Translations under genes and position numbers: made by a program
Shown: positions 15,730 to 22,748 of the stretch, one piece after another
Position numbering within the stretch: the first letter of the stretch is position 1
Layout of the letters: every line of letters starts with the position of its first letter
Notes under the pieces: model-generated
What the model was told of the DNA's origin: nothing
What the model saw: only the letters and a program-made list of their open reading frames with translations
Database searches by the model: none
DNA from: an uncultured Acetatifactor sp.
Lineage (GTDB): Bacteria > Bacillota > Clostridia > Lachnospirales > Lachnospiraceae
Length of the DNA: 24,057 nucleotides
Assembly (NCBI GenBank): GCA_910577035.1
Contig: CAJTKW010000062.1
Coordinates: 1-24,057, forward strand
Direction: 5' to 3'

Positions 15730-16716
15730 ATGATTTTATACTTGTCCTCCCAGCAGCACACCAATCTGCTGGATTTTCTGGCGGAGCATGAGGACGCCCT
15801 GCCGGTTAAGAAGATGACGGGGAATTTCATGTTAAAGCAGTTTGTGGTCTATGATATGCGTAATTTCTCCCATTGTACGGAACTTGTGCTGGACCGTATC
15901 GCTTTTGGGGATGAGGATGAAGATTTTGCTCATGCCATTGAGGAATTTCTGACAATGTATAACGCCAGAGTCACGGTAATCTGCGAGGGGTTGAAAGAAA
16001 GTGATCCGCTTTGCCGGGCATTGCTGGCTGCCGGGGTAGGCAATATCGTTGCCAGCGTGGAGATAAGGGAGATGCAGGATGAGATCAGGCAGTCTCTGAG
16101 CAGCCGGGGCATGACAAAGTTTTCCCCCAGAGAAAGGGAAAAGGGTAAAATGCAGGAGGAACAGTATCGGTTTACGGCGGACAGGGTCAGGATCGCCATG
16201 GTAAGTTCCCAGAGCCGTATCGGGACAACGACCACGGCTCTAGGGTTTGCCGCATGGCTGGGCAGCGTGGGGGCAAGCGTGGCTTATGTGGAGAAAAATG
16301 GCAGCGGCATTATTCCCTATCTGAAGGATGCCTATGAGATGGAGGATGAGGCGGGGGGCTTTCGGCTGGAGAAGATGTGGTATGGCACACAGGCACCGGA
16401 GGCGGGATTTCACTTTTTGATTGAGGATTACGGGACAGGCAGACCGGAAGTGGATGCAGATATTTTGCTGCTAGTCTGTGGGATGAAACCGTATGAGATG
16501 GAGCATACCATGAGGCTGCTGGGGCAGTATGAAACCAGGGCTGCTATCATACTGTGCCCCTTTGTGGAAAGGTCATTACGGGGAACCTATGCGGAGGCTT
16601 TTCAGACAGAATATCACAAGGTGCTTTTTCTGGAATACCAGCCGGACTGCATGGATGGTAGCCCAAACGCAAAGATTTATAAAAACATCATAGAGAGATA
16701 TATCGCCGGGGAATGA
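15730..16716 (+). CDS. TadZ/CpaE-like protein with degenerate Walker A
   Basis: This 328-residue protein has two parts. The first about 125 residues contain an alternating beta-alpha pattern ending in ALLAAGVGNIVA, like the receiver-like domain of CpaE/TadZ. The second begins RIAMVSSQSRIGTTTTALGFAAWLGSVGASVAYVEKNG, the layout of a ParA/MinD ATPase. The expected P-loop Lys is missing, because the loop reads RIGTTTTA. A normal TadZ family trait is an atypical Walker A, so this may be the true TadZ scaffold and the 3175 protein a separate ATPase. ATG 15730 is preferred over the upstream in-frame ATG 15673, because AAGGAG (15713-15718) lies 11 nt before it and the upstream part has no homology-like pattern. 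Confidence 0.7.
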   Translation: MILYLSSQQHTNLLDFLAEHEDALPVKKMTGNFMLKQFVVYDMRNFSHCTELVLDRIAFGDEDEDFAHAIEEFLTMYNARVTVICEGLKESDPLCRALLAAGVGNIVASVEIREMQDEIRQSLSSRGMTKFSPREREKGKMQEEQYRFTADRVRIAMVSSQSRIGTTTTALGFAAWLGSVGASVAYVEKNGSGIIPYLKDAYEMEDEAGGFRLEKMWYGTQAPEAGFHFLIEDYGTGRPEVDADILLLVCGMKPYEMEHTMRLLGQYETRAAIILCPFVERSLRGTYAEAFQTEYHKVLFLEYQPDCMDGSPNAKIYKNIIERYIAGE

Positions 16717-16784
16717 TTCTCCGGCGCTGCTGGGAAATGAAAACACAAGTAATGATTAAAATAGGAGATTGCGAGGTAACGAAT

Positions 16785-17498
16785 ATGAATCAGTTTGAAA
16801 TGAAGAAGTTGGCATATCAGTCACAGTTAAGGAACAGGGCGCTGCAGGTGCTTTTATACCTGATCGACCGGTCCAATACGGAACAGACCTGTTTTCCGGC
16901 TGTACCGACTATCAGCAGGGAACTGCATATCAGCATATCCACAGTAAAGCGAGCTATGCGCGAGTTGGTAGAGGCGGGATATGTGGCAAAGGAAAGCCGG
17001 TTTCGTGAGGGGAACAGAGGGCAGACTTCAAATCTCTATATTTTACATTTTCCAGTGGCGGAAGAGGTATCGGAAGAAACAGCGGTATCAGATAAAATTG
17101 TACAAACAGAGCAGGCGGAGCAGACGGATCAGGCGGGCATGGAAACAGAGCCCGCCCTTAAAATGGCGGGAGAAATTAAAGCGGCGGAAGAATATAAGGA
17201 ATCTCTGTCCGAAGAAAAAGATATAGATAAAGCGAAAAGCGTAAGCGTAGCAGAAAATAATGACGGCATAGATGCACTGGATGCTGTCCTGAATAGATAT
17301 GGGATGGTGGAACAGCCGGATTGTCGTATAAATCAAGGGAACGGTGTGAATACAGATAATTTTGCCATCGCAGGACGGAACGGAATGCGGGGTTATAGGA
17401 AAATAGCAGAAATAGCCGAAATTTTGCTGCGGAAAAGCAACATGATTGTCTGCGGCTTTCAGTGGCCGGGGGCGGGGGTCAATCTGATACCGCCTTGA
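16785..17498 (+). CDS. Winged-helix DNA-binding protein (HTH_36-like)
   Basis: This 237-residue protein begins with a helix-turn-helix segment. ALQVLLYLIDRSNTEQTCFPAVPTIS and HISISTVKRAMRELVEAGYV form the typical HTH_36 winged helix of replication or transfer regulators, covering about residues 15-90. The rest is a low-complexity, Glu/Gln/Lys-rich stretch (about 95-170), then a poorly conserved tail. ATG 16785 is preferred, with GAGG (16773-16776) 8 nt upstream; upstream ATG 16737 and ATG 16752 remain possible. It is the last gene of the rightward block. It may regulate the transfer operon or act as a replication-initiation helper; neither is shown by the sequence. Confidence 0.75.
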   Translation: MNQFEMKKLAYQSQLRNRALQVLLYLIDRSNTEQTCFPAVPTISRELHISISTVKRAMRELVEAGYVAKESRFREGNRGQTSNLYILHFPVAEEVSEETAVSDKIVQTEQAEQTDQAGMETEPALKMAGEIKAAEEYKESLSEEKDIDKAKSVSVAENNDGIDALDAVLNRYGMVEQPDCRINQGNGVNTDNFAIAGRNGMRGYRKIAEIAEILLRKSNMIVCGFQWPGAGVNLIPP

Positions 17499-17590
17499 GC
17501 TTTCAATTTAACAAAATGCTAAAGAGCGGAAAAGAAGTATTTATTTAGGTGAACACCTGAGCATATCATGATACGGCCTGAATGCTGAGC

Positions 17591-17914
17591 CTATGATTTT
17601 GGGTGCGGATCCAGAATGCGCTTAAGTACTGTGGAAAGCAGCAGGAGGTCGCTCTCCGGCAGTTTTTCAATATCGTTCATTATGCTCCTTACAAGGCTCG
17701 GATTGTTGATCGTGGGGTTAAAAAATTCAGCGGGCGTAATATCAAAATAGGCGCAGATGTCGAGAAATGCGCCCATGGAAGGCAAATTGCGGCCGGATGT
17801 AATTGACTGGATATAGCCCTGGCTATGTCCAAGATCCAGGCTGAGTTGATATTCGGAAATATTCTTTTTCATGCGTAATTCATTGATACGCTCCTGAATA
17901 AATTTTTCGTACAT
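17591..17914 (-). CDS. XRE-family transcriptional regulator
   Basis: This 107-residue leftward protein has a Cro/C1-type helix-turn-helix at about residues 8-64 (ERINELRMKKNISEYQLSLDLG, then SQGYIQSITSGRNLPSM, then FLDICAYFDITPAEFF) and a short helical tail for dimerisation. A GGAGGTGGG site precedes ATG 17914. A palindrome (17943-17973) lies 29 bp upstream of its start, in the divergent region shared with the agr genes, so it probably represses itself and may control the agr operon. It is the only clear leftward gene in the window. Confidence 0.88.
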   Translation of the reverse strand: MYEKFIQERINELRMKKNISEYQLSLDLGHSQGYIQSITSGRNLPSMGAFLDICAYFDITPAEFFNPTINNPSLVRSIMNDIEKLPESDLLLLSTVLKRILDPHPKS

Positions 17915-17942
17915 ATCCCACCTCCATAAAATTAGTTTATAC

Positions 17943-17973
17943 TATTTCAAATATCTGTAATATATTTGAAATA
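17943..17973. promoter_or_regulatory. Palindromic operator between the XRE gene and agr
   Basis: TATTTCAAATAT (17943-17954) and ATATTTGAAATA (17962-17973) are perfect inverted repeats of 12 bp separated by 7 bp. The location in the divergent promoter region and the dyad form fit an XRE-dimer operator. Binding by the adjacent regulator is inferred. Confidence 0.55.
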
Positions 17974-17979
17974 TTTGTA

Positions 17980-18008
17980 TTTACAAAAAAATGAAAAAAG
18001 AGCATACT
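17980..18008 (+). promoter_or_regulatory. Possible promoter of the agrA-agrC transcript
   Basis: TTTACA (17980-17985), 17 nt, then CATACT (18003-18008) is the best sigma-A match ahead of agrA. The operator ends 6 bp before the -35 box. The -10 box is weak, and other AT-rich candidates exist in this 200-bp gap. Confidence 0.35.
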
Positions 18009-18126
18009 TAAAATATCTAAATGCTAATTATAGAAGGATTGGAATAAAATATGATGCAAAGCGGAGGGTTGAATTATAAACATGAAGGATGGATTATTTT
18101 GCAAAACTAATATTGCGGGAGGCAGT

Positions 18127-18828
18127 ATGTATAATATAGGGATATGTGATGACGGCAAAAATATTTGCGCATTACTTGAGGAAATGGTGATACAGTATGC
18201 GGATAAGAACAAACTGAAAATAGACACTCAGGTATGGTATACCGGCGAGGATTTGTGTAAGTATCTTGAACAGGGCGGTCATCTGGATATATTGTTTCTT
18301 GATATTGAGCTGATAAAACTGACAGGAATTGAGGTGGGCGATTTTATCAGAAACAAGCTGGAGGACAGAGGGATGCAGATTGTTTATATATCCGGAGAAT
18401 CCTCCTATGCGCAGAAATTGTTCAAGACCCAGCCCATGGATTTTCTGGTAAAGCCAATAACCATGCAGCAGATAGAGGATGCGCTTAAACTGGCCATCAA
18501 GCTGCTTGAGAAAAATGCAGAACGGTTTGAATTTCAGAATGGCAGGGATTATTACTATATCTCATACCATGAAATCATATACTTCGAGAGTGAAGGGCGG
18601 AAGATAAAGATAGTGGCAATGGATGAGGAAAGAGAGTTTTACGGGGCGATAAGGGAATTGGAGAAAAAGCTGCCCAAGGAGTTTTTTACGATTCATCAGT
18701 CCTATGTGATAAACAAGATACATGTAGTGCGGTATACTTATGAAACGGTGGAGATGGATAATAACACGATACTGTCGATCAGCAAAGCATATCGGAAACA
18801 AGTTAGGGAAAGGCTGCTAAGGGGATAA
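18127..18828 (+). CDS. agrA: AgrA-like LytTR response regulator
   Basis: This 233-residue response regulator acts downstream of the histidine kinase encoded next. The receiver domain (about 1-120) has the Asp pair in ICDDG (8-9), the phospho-acceptor Asp59 in LDILFLDIEL, and the conserved Lys in MDFLVKPI. The LytTR DNA-binding domain (about 130-230) contains YYISYHEIIYFESEGRKIKI and FFTIHQSYVINKIHV. The acidic third residue usual in the N-terminal pocket is Gly here. ATG 18127 with GGGAGG (18117-18122) is preferred to ATG 18082, because family members start right at this strand. The kinase gene begins 1 nt after its stop. Confidence 0.9.
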   Translation: MYNIGICDDGKNICALLEEMVIQYADKNKLKIDTQVWYTGEDLCKYLEQGGHLDILFLDIELIKLTGIEVGDFIRNKLEDRGMQIVYISGESSYAQKLFKTQPMDFLVKPITMQQIEDALKLAIKLLEKNAERFEFQNGRDYYYISYHEIIYFESEGRKIKIVAMDEEREFYGAIRELEKKLPKEFFTIHQSYVINKIHVVRYTYETVEMDNNTILSISKAYRKQVRERLLRG

Positions 18829-18829
18829 T

Positions 18830-20098
18830 ATGACGGATTTTATTATTTGTGTTACAACAAACTTGTTTAGGATTTATCTAATCAGCAGATTTATCCATAT
18901 ATTTTTAGAGGATGAGGAAAAGGAAACTTGTGGTAGCCGGATGAGGCATATGCTGGTATATGGGGGATTTTTTATAATCAATACGGCTGCTTATCTGATT
19001 TTTCATACAGTATGGGTTAATATTGCCTGTAATCTGGTGGGGATTGGACTTATTGTTCTGACATACACAAGATCAATAAAGATGATTTTGTTTGTGACCT
19101 GTTCTGTTTATATGATTAACATGGGCTGTAATACGATTGCTGTTCTGCCTTTTGTAAATTATAAGGATGGTGTGGGGTTCAATCAGATTTATGAGGTTGT
19201 TACTGTATTTCTGGTATTGGTCTGTGAGTTGCTTACGGAAAAAATCGTAGATGCCCGGCGGAAAATGAGGGGTGTTGGAAATATATCCTTAGGTTTGGTG
19301 CCATTATGTAGTATTGGAATGCTTTGTATGATGATATACACGAAGAGCAGCACCGAAACGGGGCTTGTTATCACCAGTGTAGGGCTTATAATTGTTAATT
19401 TTTTTACCTTTTATCTGTACAATATACTTTCCGATGCCCTTTTTCATCAATATGAGAATGAGGTGCTGCGGAAAGAGATACAGGGTTATGCAAACCAGTT
19501 GGATGTAATGCTGCAGGGAGAAGAAAAAGTAAAGGCGTTGCGGCATGATATGAAACATCATATGAATGAGTTGAAGATATTGGCGGCAAAAGGAGAGGAT
19601 AGGGCGATTGAAGAATATATAGGCGATATGGAGGAATTTATAACAAATCCCAACGAGATTGTGTCCTCTGGCAACCTTGAAATAGACAGTGTGATGAACT
19701 ATTTGATCCGCAGGGCAAAGGAAGAGCTACGCACCGTCAATGTCAATGTACGACTTCCGAAACAGGTAAGCCATTCCTTTGACATCAACGTAATCTTGGG
19801 GAATCTGCTGGAGAACGGCATTGAGGCGGCTAGGCAGACAGAAAGTAAGAGGATGGATATAAACATTGAATTGCAACAGGGATTTCTTAGAATTCAAGTT
19901 GAAAACAGCTACAATGGGAAACTGGAAAAAAGACATCAGCGGTTGTTTACAACGAAAAAGACAAGTGGACTCCATGGCATTGGTCTGGAGAATGTAAGGA
20001 AAATGGTAGAGAAATATGATGGGATTATGGAAGTATGTCCTGAAGGAGACATGTTTCGTGTCATATTAATTTTATATATGTCAGAAGTAAAAAAATAA
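18830..20098 (+). CDS. agrC: AgrC-like sensor histidine kinase (GHKL)
   Basis: This 422-residue membrane kinase probably senses the cyclic peptide made from the adjacent agrD. The N-terminal about 200 residues form six or seven membrane segments, as in AgrC receptors. A cytoplasmic helix leads to the phospho-acceptor His239 in LRHDMKHHMNEL. The ATPase domain follows, with N-box NLLENGIEAARQ and G-box GLHGIGLENVR of the HATPase_c_5 type. It starts 1 nt after agrA. The last about 132 codons lie in a segment that is repeated, almost identically but with a deletion, at 23552-23925. A strong terminator follows the stop, so agrD and agrB are transcribed separately. Confidence 0.92.
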   Translation: MTDFIICVTTNLFRIYLISRFIHIFLEDEEKETCGSRMRHMLVYGGFFIINTAAYLIFHTVWVNIACNLVGIGLIVLTYTRSIKMILFVTCSVYMINMGCNTIAVLPFVNYKDGVGFNQIYEVVTVFLVLVCELLTEKIVDARRKMRGVGNISLGLVPLCSIGMLCMMIYTKSSTETGLVITSVGLIIVNFFTFYLYNILSDALFHQYENEVLRKEIQGYANQLDVMLQGEEKVKALRHDMKHHMNELKILAAKGEDRAIEEYIGDMEEFITNPNEIVSSGNLEIDSVMNYLIRRAKEELRTVNVNVRLPKQVSHSFDINVILGNLLENGIEAARQTESKRMDINIELQQGFLRIQVENSYNGKLEKRHQRLFTTKKTSGLHGIGLENVRKMVEKYDGIMEVCPEGDMFRVILILYMSEVKK

Positions 20099-20247
20099 GA
20101 TTGCACTACTATTAGGGCATGACTGATAACAGATTTAGTCATGCTTTTTTATTGCCTATTTGGAGCTTTTTAATGCCGCATTTTGATGAAAATTCCAATT
20201 ATTACATAAATATAGCCCAATTAATACAAGAAACGGCACAGTAAGTT
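19704..20247 (+). repeat. Long direct repeat, copy 1 (agrC 3' end, terminator, agrD leader)
   Basis: This stretch of 544 bp reappears at 23552-24057 with roughly 95 percent identity, apart from a 38-bp deletion in copy 2. It covers the AgrC ATPase domain, the terminator, and the region upstream of agrD. Copy 2 is cut by the window end, so the true repeat is probably longer. The divergence starts abruptly at 19704. Confidence 0.9.
20117..20150 (+). terminator. Intrinsic terminator after agrC
   Basis: GCATGACT (20117-20124) pairs perfectly with AGTCATGC (20137-20144) around a 12-nt loop and is followed by TTTTTT. It separates the agrA-agrC and agrD-agrB transcripts. Confidence 0.85.
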
Positions 20248-20285
20248 TTTTTGTGCTAATATCATCTGCGAAGGAGGTGAAAGCA
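20151..20285 (+). promoter_or_regulatory. Upstream region of agrD, likely regulated promoter
   Basis: No convincing -35/-10 pair is seen, although there are AT-rich near matches (TTGATG at 20183, TGCTAATAT at 20254-20262). GCACAGTAAG at 20236-20245 somewhat resembles the ACAGTTAAG half-site of AgrA targets. GCACA and TGTGC form an inverted pair around it. A weak core promoter next to a response regulator gene suggests activation by phosphorylated AgrA. Up to 20247 the region is also present in copy 2, with few differences. Confidence 0.35.
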
Positions 20286-20438
20286 ATGAAAATGAAGGAA
20301 CGTGCCAAAAAGGGAGTTGAACAGGCTATTGCGAGAATTGCAAAGAAGTCTGCAAGCGTGGAGGCCAACACCACATGTCCGTGCTGGGGTTATCAGCCCC
20401 AAGAGCCCAAGCAAGTCAAGGCATTGCGGAAGTTTTGA
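20286..20438 (+). CDS. agrD: AgrD-type cyclic lactone autoinducer precursor
   Basis: This gene encodes a 50-residue prepeptide. An amphipathic N-terminal helix (MKMKERAKKGVEQAIARIAK) is followed by a short central part with EANTTCPCWGY, and a charged tail QPQEPKQVKALRKF that resembles the recognition tail of Clostridia AgrD peptides. The thiolactone Cys is probably Cys31, giving a ring over CPCWG(Y) after processing, but Cys33 leaves the ring ambiguous. ATG 20286 has an excellent site, AAGGAGGTG (20271-20279). Its stop overlaps the agrB start by 4 nt. The encoded signal should be exported and sensed by the upstream AgrC. Confidence 0.88.
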   Translation: MKMKERAKKGVEQAIARIAKKSASVEANTTCPCWGYQPQEPKQVKALRKF

Positions 20439-21007
20439 AGACTGAAAAAGCCTTAGCAGGAGTGCTCCTGAGGGATGGGATTATCTCACCAGACGAAGTA
20501 GGGATTGTAGAATATGGTTTGGAAAACATCGGGAGCAGTATGCTTGGGATGCTGATTACTTTGGTGATTGGATTTTGCTTTGATTACCTCTTTGAGAGTT
20601 TTCTGTTATGGTTGTTGATTTTTCCGTTAAGGAAGAACGCAGGAGGATTCCACGCAAGGACCAAGGGGAGATGCCTGCTGTTTTCAACGGCCATGCTGCT
20701 GGTATCTATTATTTGTTTTGTGCAGATAGAGTGGCCAGTTACGGGGCATATATTGATTGTGGCAATCTCCACTGTAGTTATTTTTACAACGGCGCCAGTT
20801 GAGAACAATAATAAGCATCTGGATCAAGCAGAACAAAAAGTGTACCGGAAAAGAACTAGAATGATTTTGACGTTGGAATGTATGCTGTTTATATTCGCAT
20901 TGGCACTGGACTTGAAAGGGCTGGTTGTTGTAATAACAATAGATTTTTTTATTGTCAGCATATCTCTGTTGGCAGGAAAAATAAAATTACAAATGCATAT
21001 AAAATAG
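20435..21007 (+). CDS. agrB: AgrB-like autoinducer-processing peptidase
   Basis: This membrane protease cleaves the AgrD tail and helps form the thiolactone ring. It is about 190 residues with six hydrophobic segments. The catalytic His and Cys lie in RKNAGGFHARTKGRC as His73 and Cys80, spaced by seven residues as in AgrB. A second family segment is APVENNNKHLDQAEQKVYRKR. TTG 20435 is proposed because it overlaps the agrD stop as TTGA and the protein then starts at the typical amphipathic helix; a frame start at ATG 20375 lies within agrD and is less likely. No terminator is seen before the next gene 98 bp away. Confidence 0.88.
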   Translation: MKTEKALAGVLLRDGIISPDEVGIVEYGLENIGSSMLGMLITLVIGFCFDYLFESFLLWLLIFPLRKNAGGFHARTKGRCLLFSTAMLLVSIICFVQIEWPVTGHILIVAISTVVIFTTAPVENNNKHLDQAEQKVYRKRTRMILTLECMLFIFALALDLKGLVVVITIDFFIVSISLLAGKIKLQMHIK

Positions 21008-21105
21008 TTGGTTGTGTAAGTATTATCAGCTTTCAAGCAGGAAATGAAGAACAGCATTCATTACAAAGATAAGTTTCATATTTAAATACACAGGAGGAAT
21101 ACAAA

Positions 21106-22128
21106 ATGGGATATTACACAATTACTTCACATTCGGGAAATGGTCTTCGTTTAAATGTTGCGGCATCAGCAGCGCTTAACGCTCGCACTAATGTTAACAT
21201 CTCAAGTGCTGCCAAAAATAATAATCAGATATGGGTTATTAGTTCATTGGGGAGCAATGTGGAGGTTAAAAGTGCCAGCAATATCAGGTATATGTTAAAT
21301 GCGGCGACCGCATCTAACTGTGATGTCTATACGTCAAATGCTGACACATATATCAACTTTGTAAAAGTAAGTACCGGTATATATCGGTTACAATTACAAT
21401 CCAACACCAAAAAGTATTTAACGGTCGATGCACAGACCAACGGTACTACGGCAAAATGGGCCGAACTGGACACAAATAATGCCGGCCAGAAGTGGAAGGT
21501 GGCTACTACTACCTGTGAATATATTATGGGAACTTCATGGCTTAAAATGTATACAAGCCCGACAGGAACCGATGGCCGCACTGTCAGTATGCCGACAGTT
21601 GATTCTTTTAAGGGCACAGATGGATACACTTATAAGTTTACTGATAAGAATTATTGGTATTCTTATGAGAATCCATATGGTACAAAAAGGATTAACCCTT
21701 ATGCAATTACACAGATTAAAGCTGTAACAGGTAGCGATCCGGTAATTAATGTAGGTGACGAAGGTGATTACACGGATCCTAATGGAAATTACTGGATGGC
21801 TGTCGGCCCCAATGTTGTGAATCCTGATCATAAATCAAATGCGTCAATTACTCCGAGTGAGATGTATGCAAAGGGCAAACTTGATGTTGTTGTAAAGGAC
21901 AGCGCCGGTACCCTGTTTTACATTCCTGGTGTAGTTGGGGATGCAAAAGCACATACCTGGAGTAATGGAATCATACAGACATTCAGGAGTTATCCCAATG
22001 GAGTTTTAGAATCAGCTAAAGGAAATTTTAATGGCCTTGTCTGTGCAGAGTTTATTGGCTCGTTGTCCGGCAAGCTCAAAGGATTGGGTGACTTTTCTAT
22101 AGAAGAGATTATTTTTTATGAGACTTAA
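21106..22128 (+). CDS. Beta-trefoil (RICIN-like) protein linked to agr, no signal peptide
   Basis: This 340-residue protein begins directly with a lectin-like trefoil: YYTITSHSGNGLRLNV, then NNQIWVI and AGQKWKV as QxW-type repeats, covering about residues 1-140. The C-terminal 200 residues have an uncharacterised domain with YWMAVGPNVVNP, the segment KLDVVVKDSAGTLFYIPGVVGDAKAHTW, and GLVCAEFIGSLSG. I recall similar sequences in secreted proteins of gut Clostridia but cannot name the family. There is no Sec signal or membrane segment. AGGAGG (21092-21097) precedes ATG 21106 by 8 nt. It stands 98 bp after agrB and may be co-transcribed as an agr-controlled effector. Base use is AT-rich like its neighbours. 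Confidence 0.78.
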   Translation: MGYYTITSHSGNGLRLNVAASAALNARTNVNISSAAKNNNQIWVISSLGSNVEVKSASNIRYMLNAATASNCDVYTSNADTYINFVKVSTGIYRLQLQSNTKKYLTVDAQTNGTTAKWAELDTNNAGQKWKVATTTCEYIMGTSWLKMYTSPTGTDGRTVSMPTVDSFKGTDGYTYKFTDKNYWYSYENPYGTKRINPYAITQIKAVTGSDPVINVGDEGDYTDPNGNYWMAVGPNVVNPDHKSNASITPSEMYAKGKLDVVVKDSAGTLFYIPGVVGDAKAHTWSNGIIQTFRSYPNGVLESAKGNFNGLVCAEFIGSLSGKLKGLGDFSIEEIIFYET

Positions 22129-22179
22129 TGGCATTGAGATTTTTTCCTGCCTTTTGTGATGTATGGATAAGGCCAGTAT

Positions 22180-22219
22180 AGTGTGTTTCCGTTACTCAAT
22201 AGAGAAACGGGAACACACT
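22180..22219 (+). repeat. Strong hairpin after the trefoil gene
   Basis: AGTGTGTTTCCGTT (22180-22193) pairs with AACGGGAACACACT (22206-22219) through 14 pairs including one G-T, with a 12-nt loop. No T-run follows, so it may protect the 3' end of the mRNA rather than stop transcription. Confidence 0.5.
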
Positions 22220-22330
22220 GAGAGTGAAACTACTTGTATCTGCACATGATAAAGAGAGATGCAAACACCATATCATCTTTACTTCAAATCATATAAGGAA
22301 TAAATGAATAATAAAATTGATATAATCAAC

Positions 22331-22643
22331 TAAAAGTTTCCCAATTTTCAGGACTATAGATTTTTACAAGAAAATGCCCATTTTAAGCCATTTGCAGATT
22401 CCTACATATATATTGATGGGGCTTTCGGGACAAAAACATTCCTCTTTACAAATAAAATCAGCTATTAAACCAGATATTGGTTGCAAAATTGCATCAAAAT
22501 TCGCATAATATATAGTCCTATTTTAATATAAATGAACTATATATTTTACGCGCTTTTCATAAAAACGGAGTCTAAAACTGCCAATTTATCAAAGTTATTT
22601 GTACATCTGGCAAGATATAGTCCGACAGATTGGGAAACTTTTA
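22331..22643. mobile_element. MITE-like element with terminal inverted repeats and target duplication
   Basis: The outer 28 bp of each end are inverted repeats. The left end starts TAAAAGTTTCCCAAT and the right end finishes with ATTGGGAAACTTTTA; the inner part ends in GGACTATA and begins with TATAGTCC. About 5 of 28 positions differ. The element is flanked by ATCAAC direct repeats (22325-22330 and 22644-22649), which fit a target-site duplication. The 313-bp interior is AT-rich and has no open frame of note, so it is a non-autonomous element. Its transposase family is not identified. Together with the hairpin at 22180 it fills most of the gene-free stretch 22129-22748. Confidence 0.7.
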
Positions 22644-22748
22644 ATCAACAAAAGGAATTTTTATAACAAAGGTGCATAGCAGATTTTCTATGATAAAATG
22701 AGGTCGGCTTTGTGCTCCGAAAATTTTTATTTATGGAGGAAGATGGAT

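Noticed and set aside
17540..17590. Possible terminator for the XRE gene (AGGTG-AA-CACCT at 17547-17558)
   Set aside because: The stem is only 5 bp with a 2-nt loop and the following T-content is weak, so it is not annotated as a terminator.
20253..20285. Upstream start for agrD
   Set aside because: The frame is open earlier, but the strong ribosome-binding site at 20271-20279 would then be inside the gene; ATG 20286 is the clear start.
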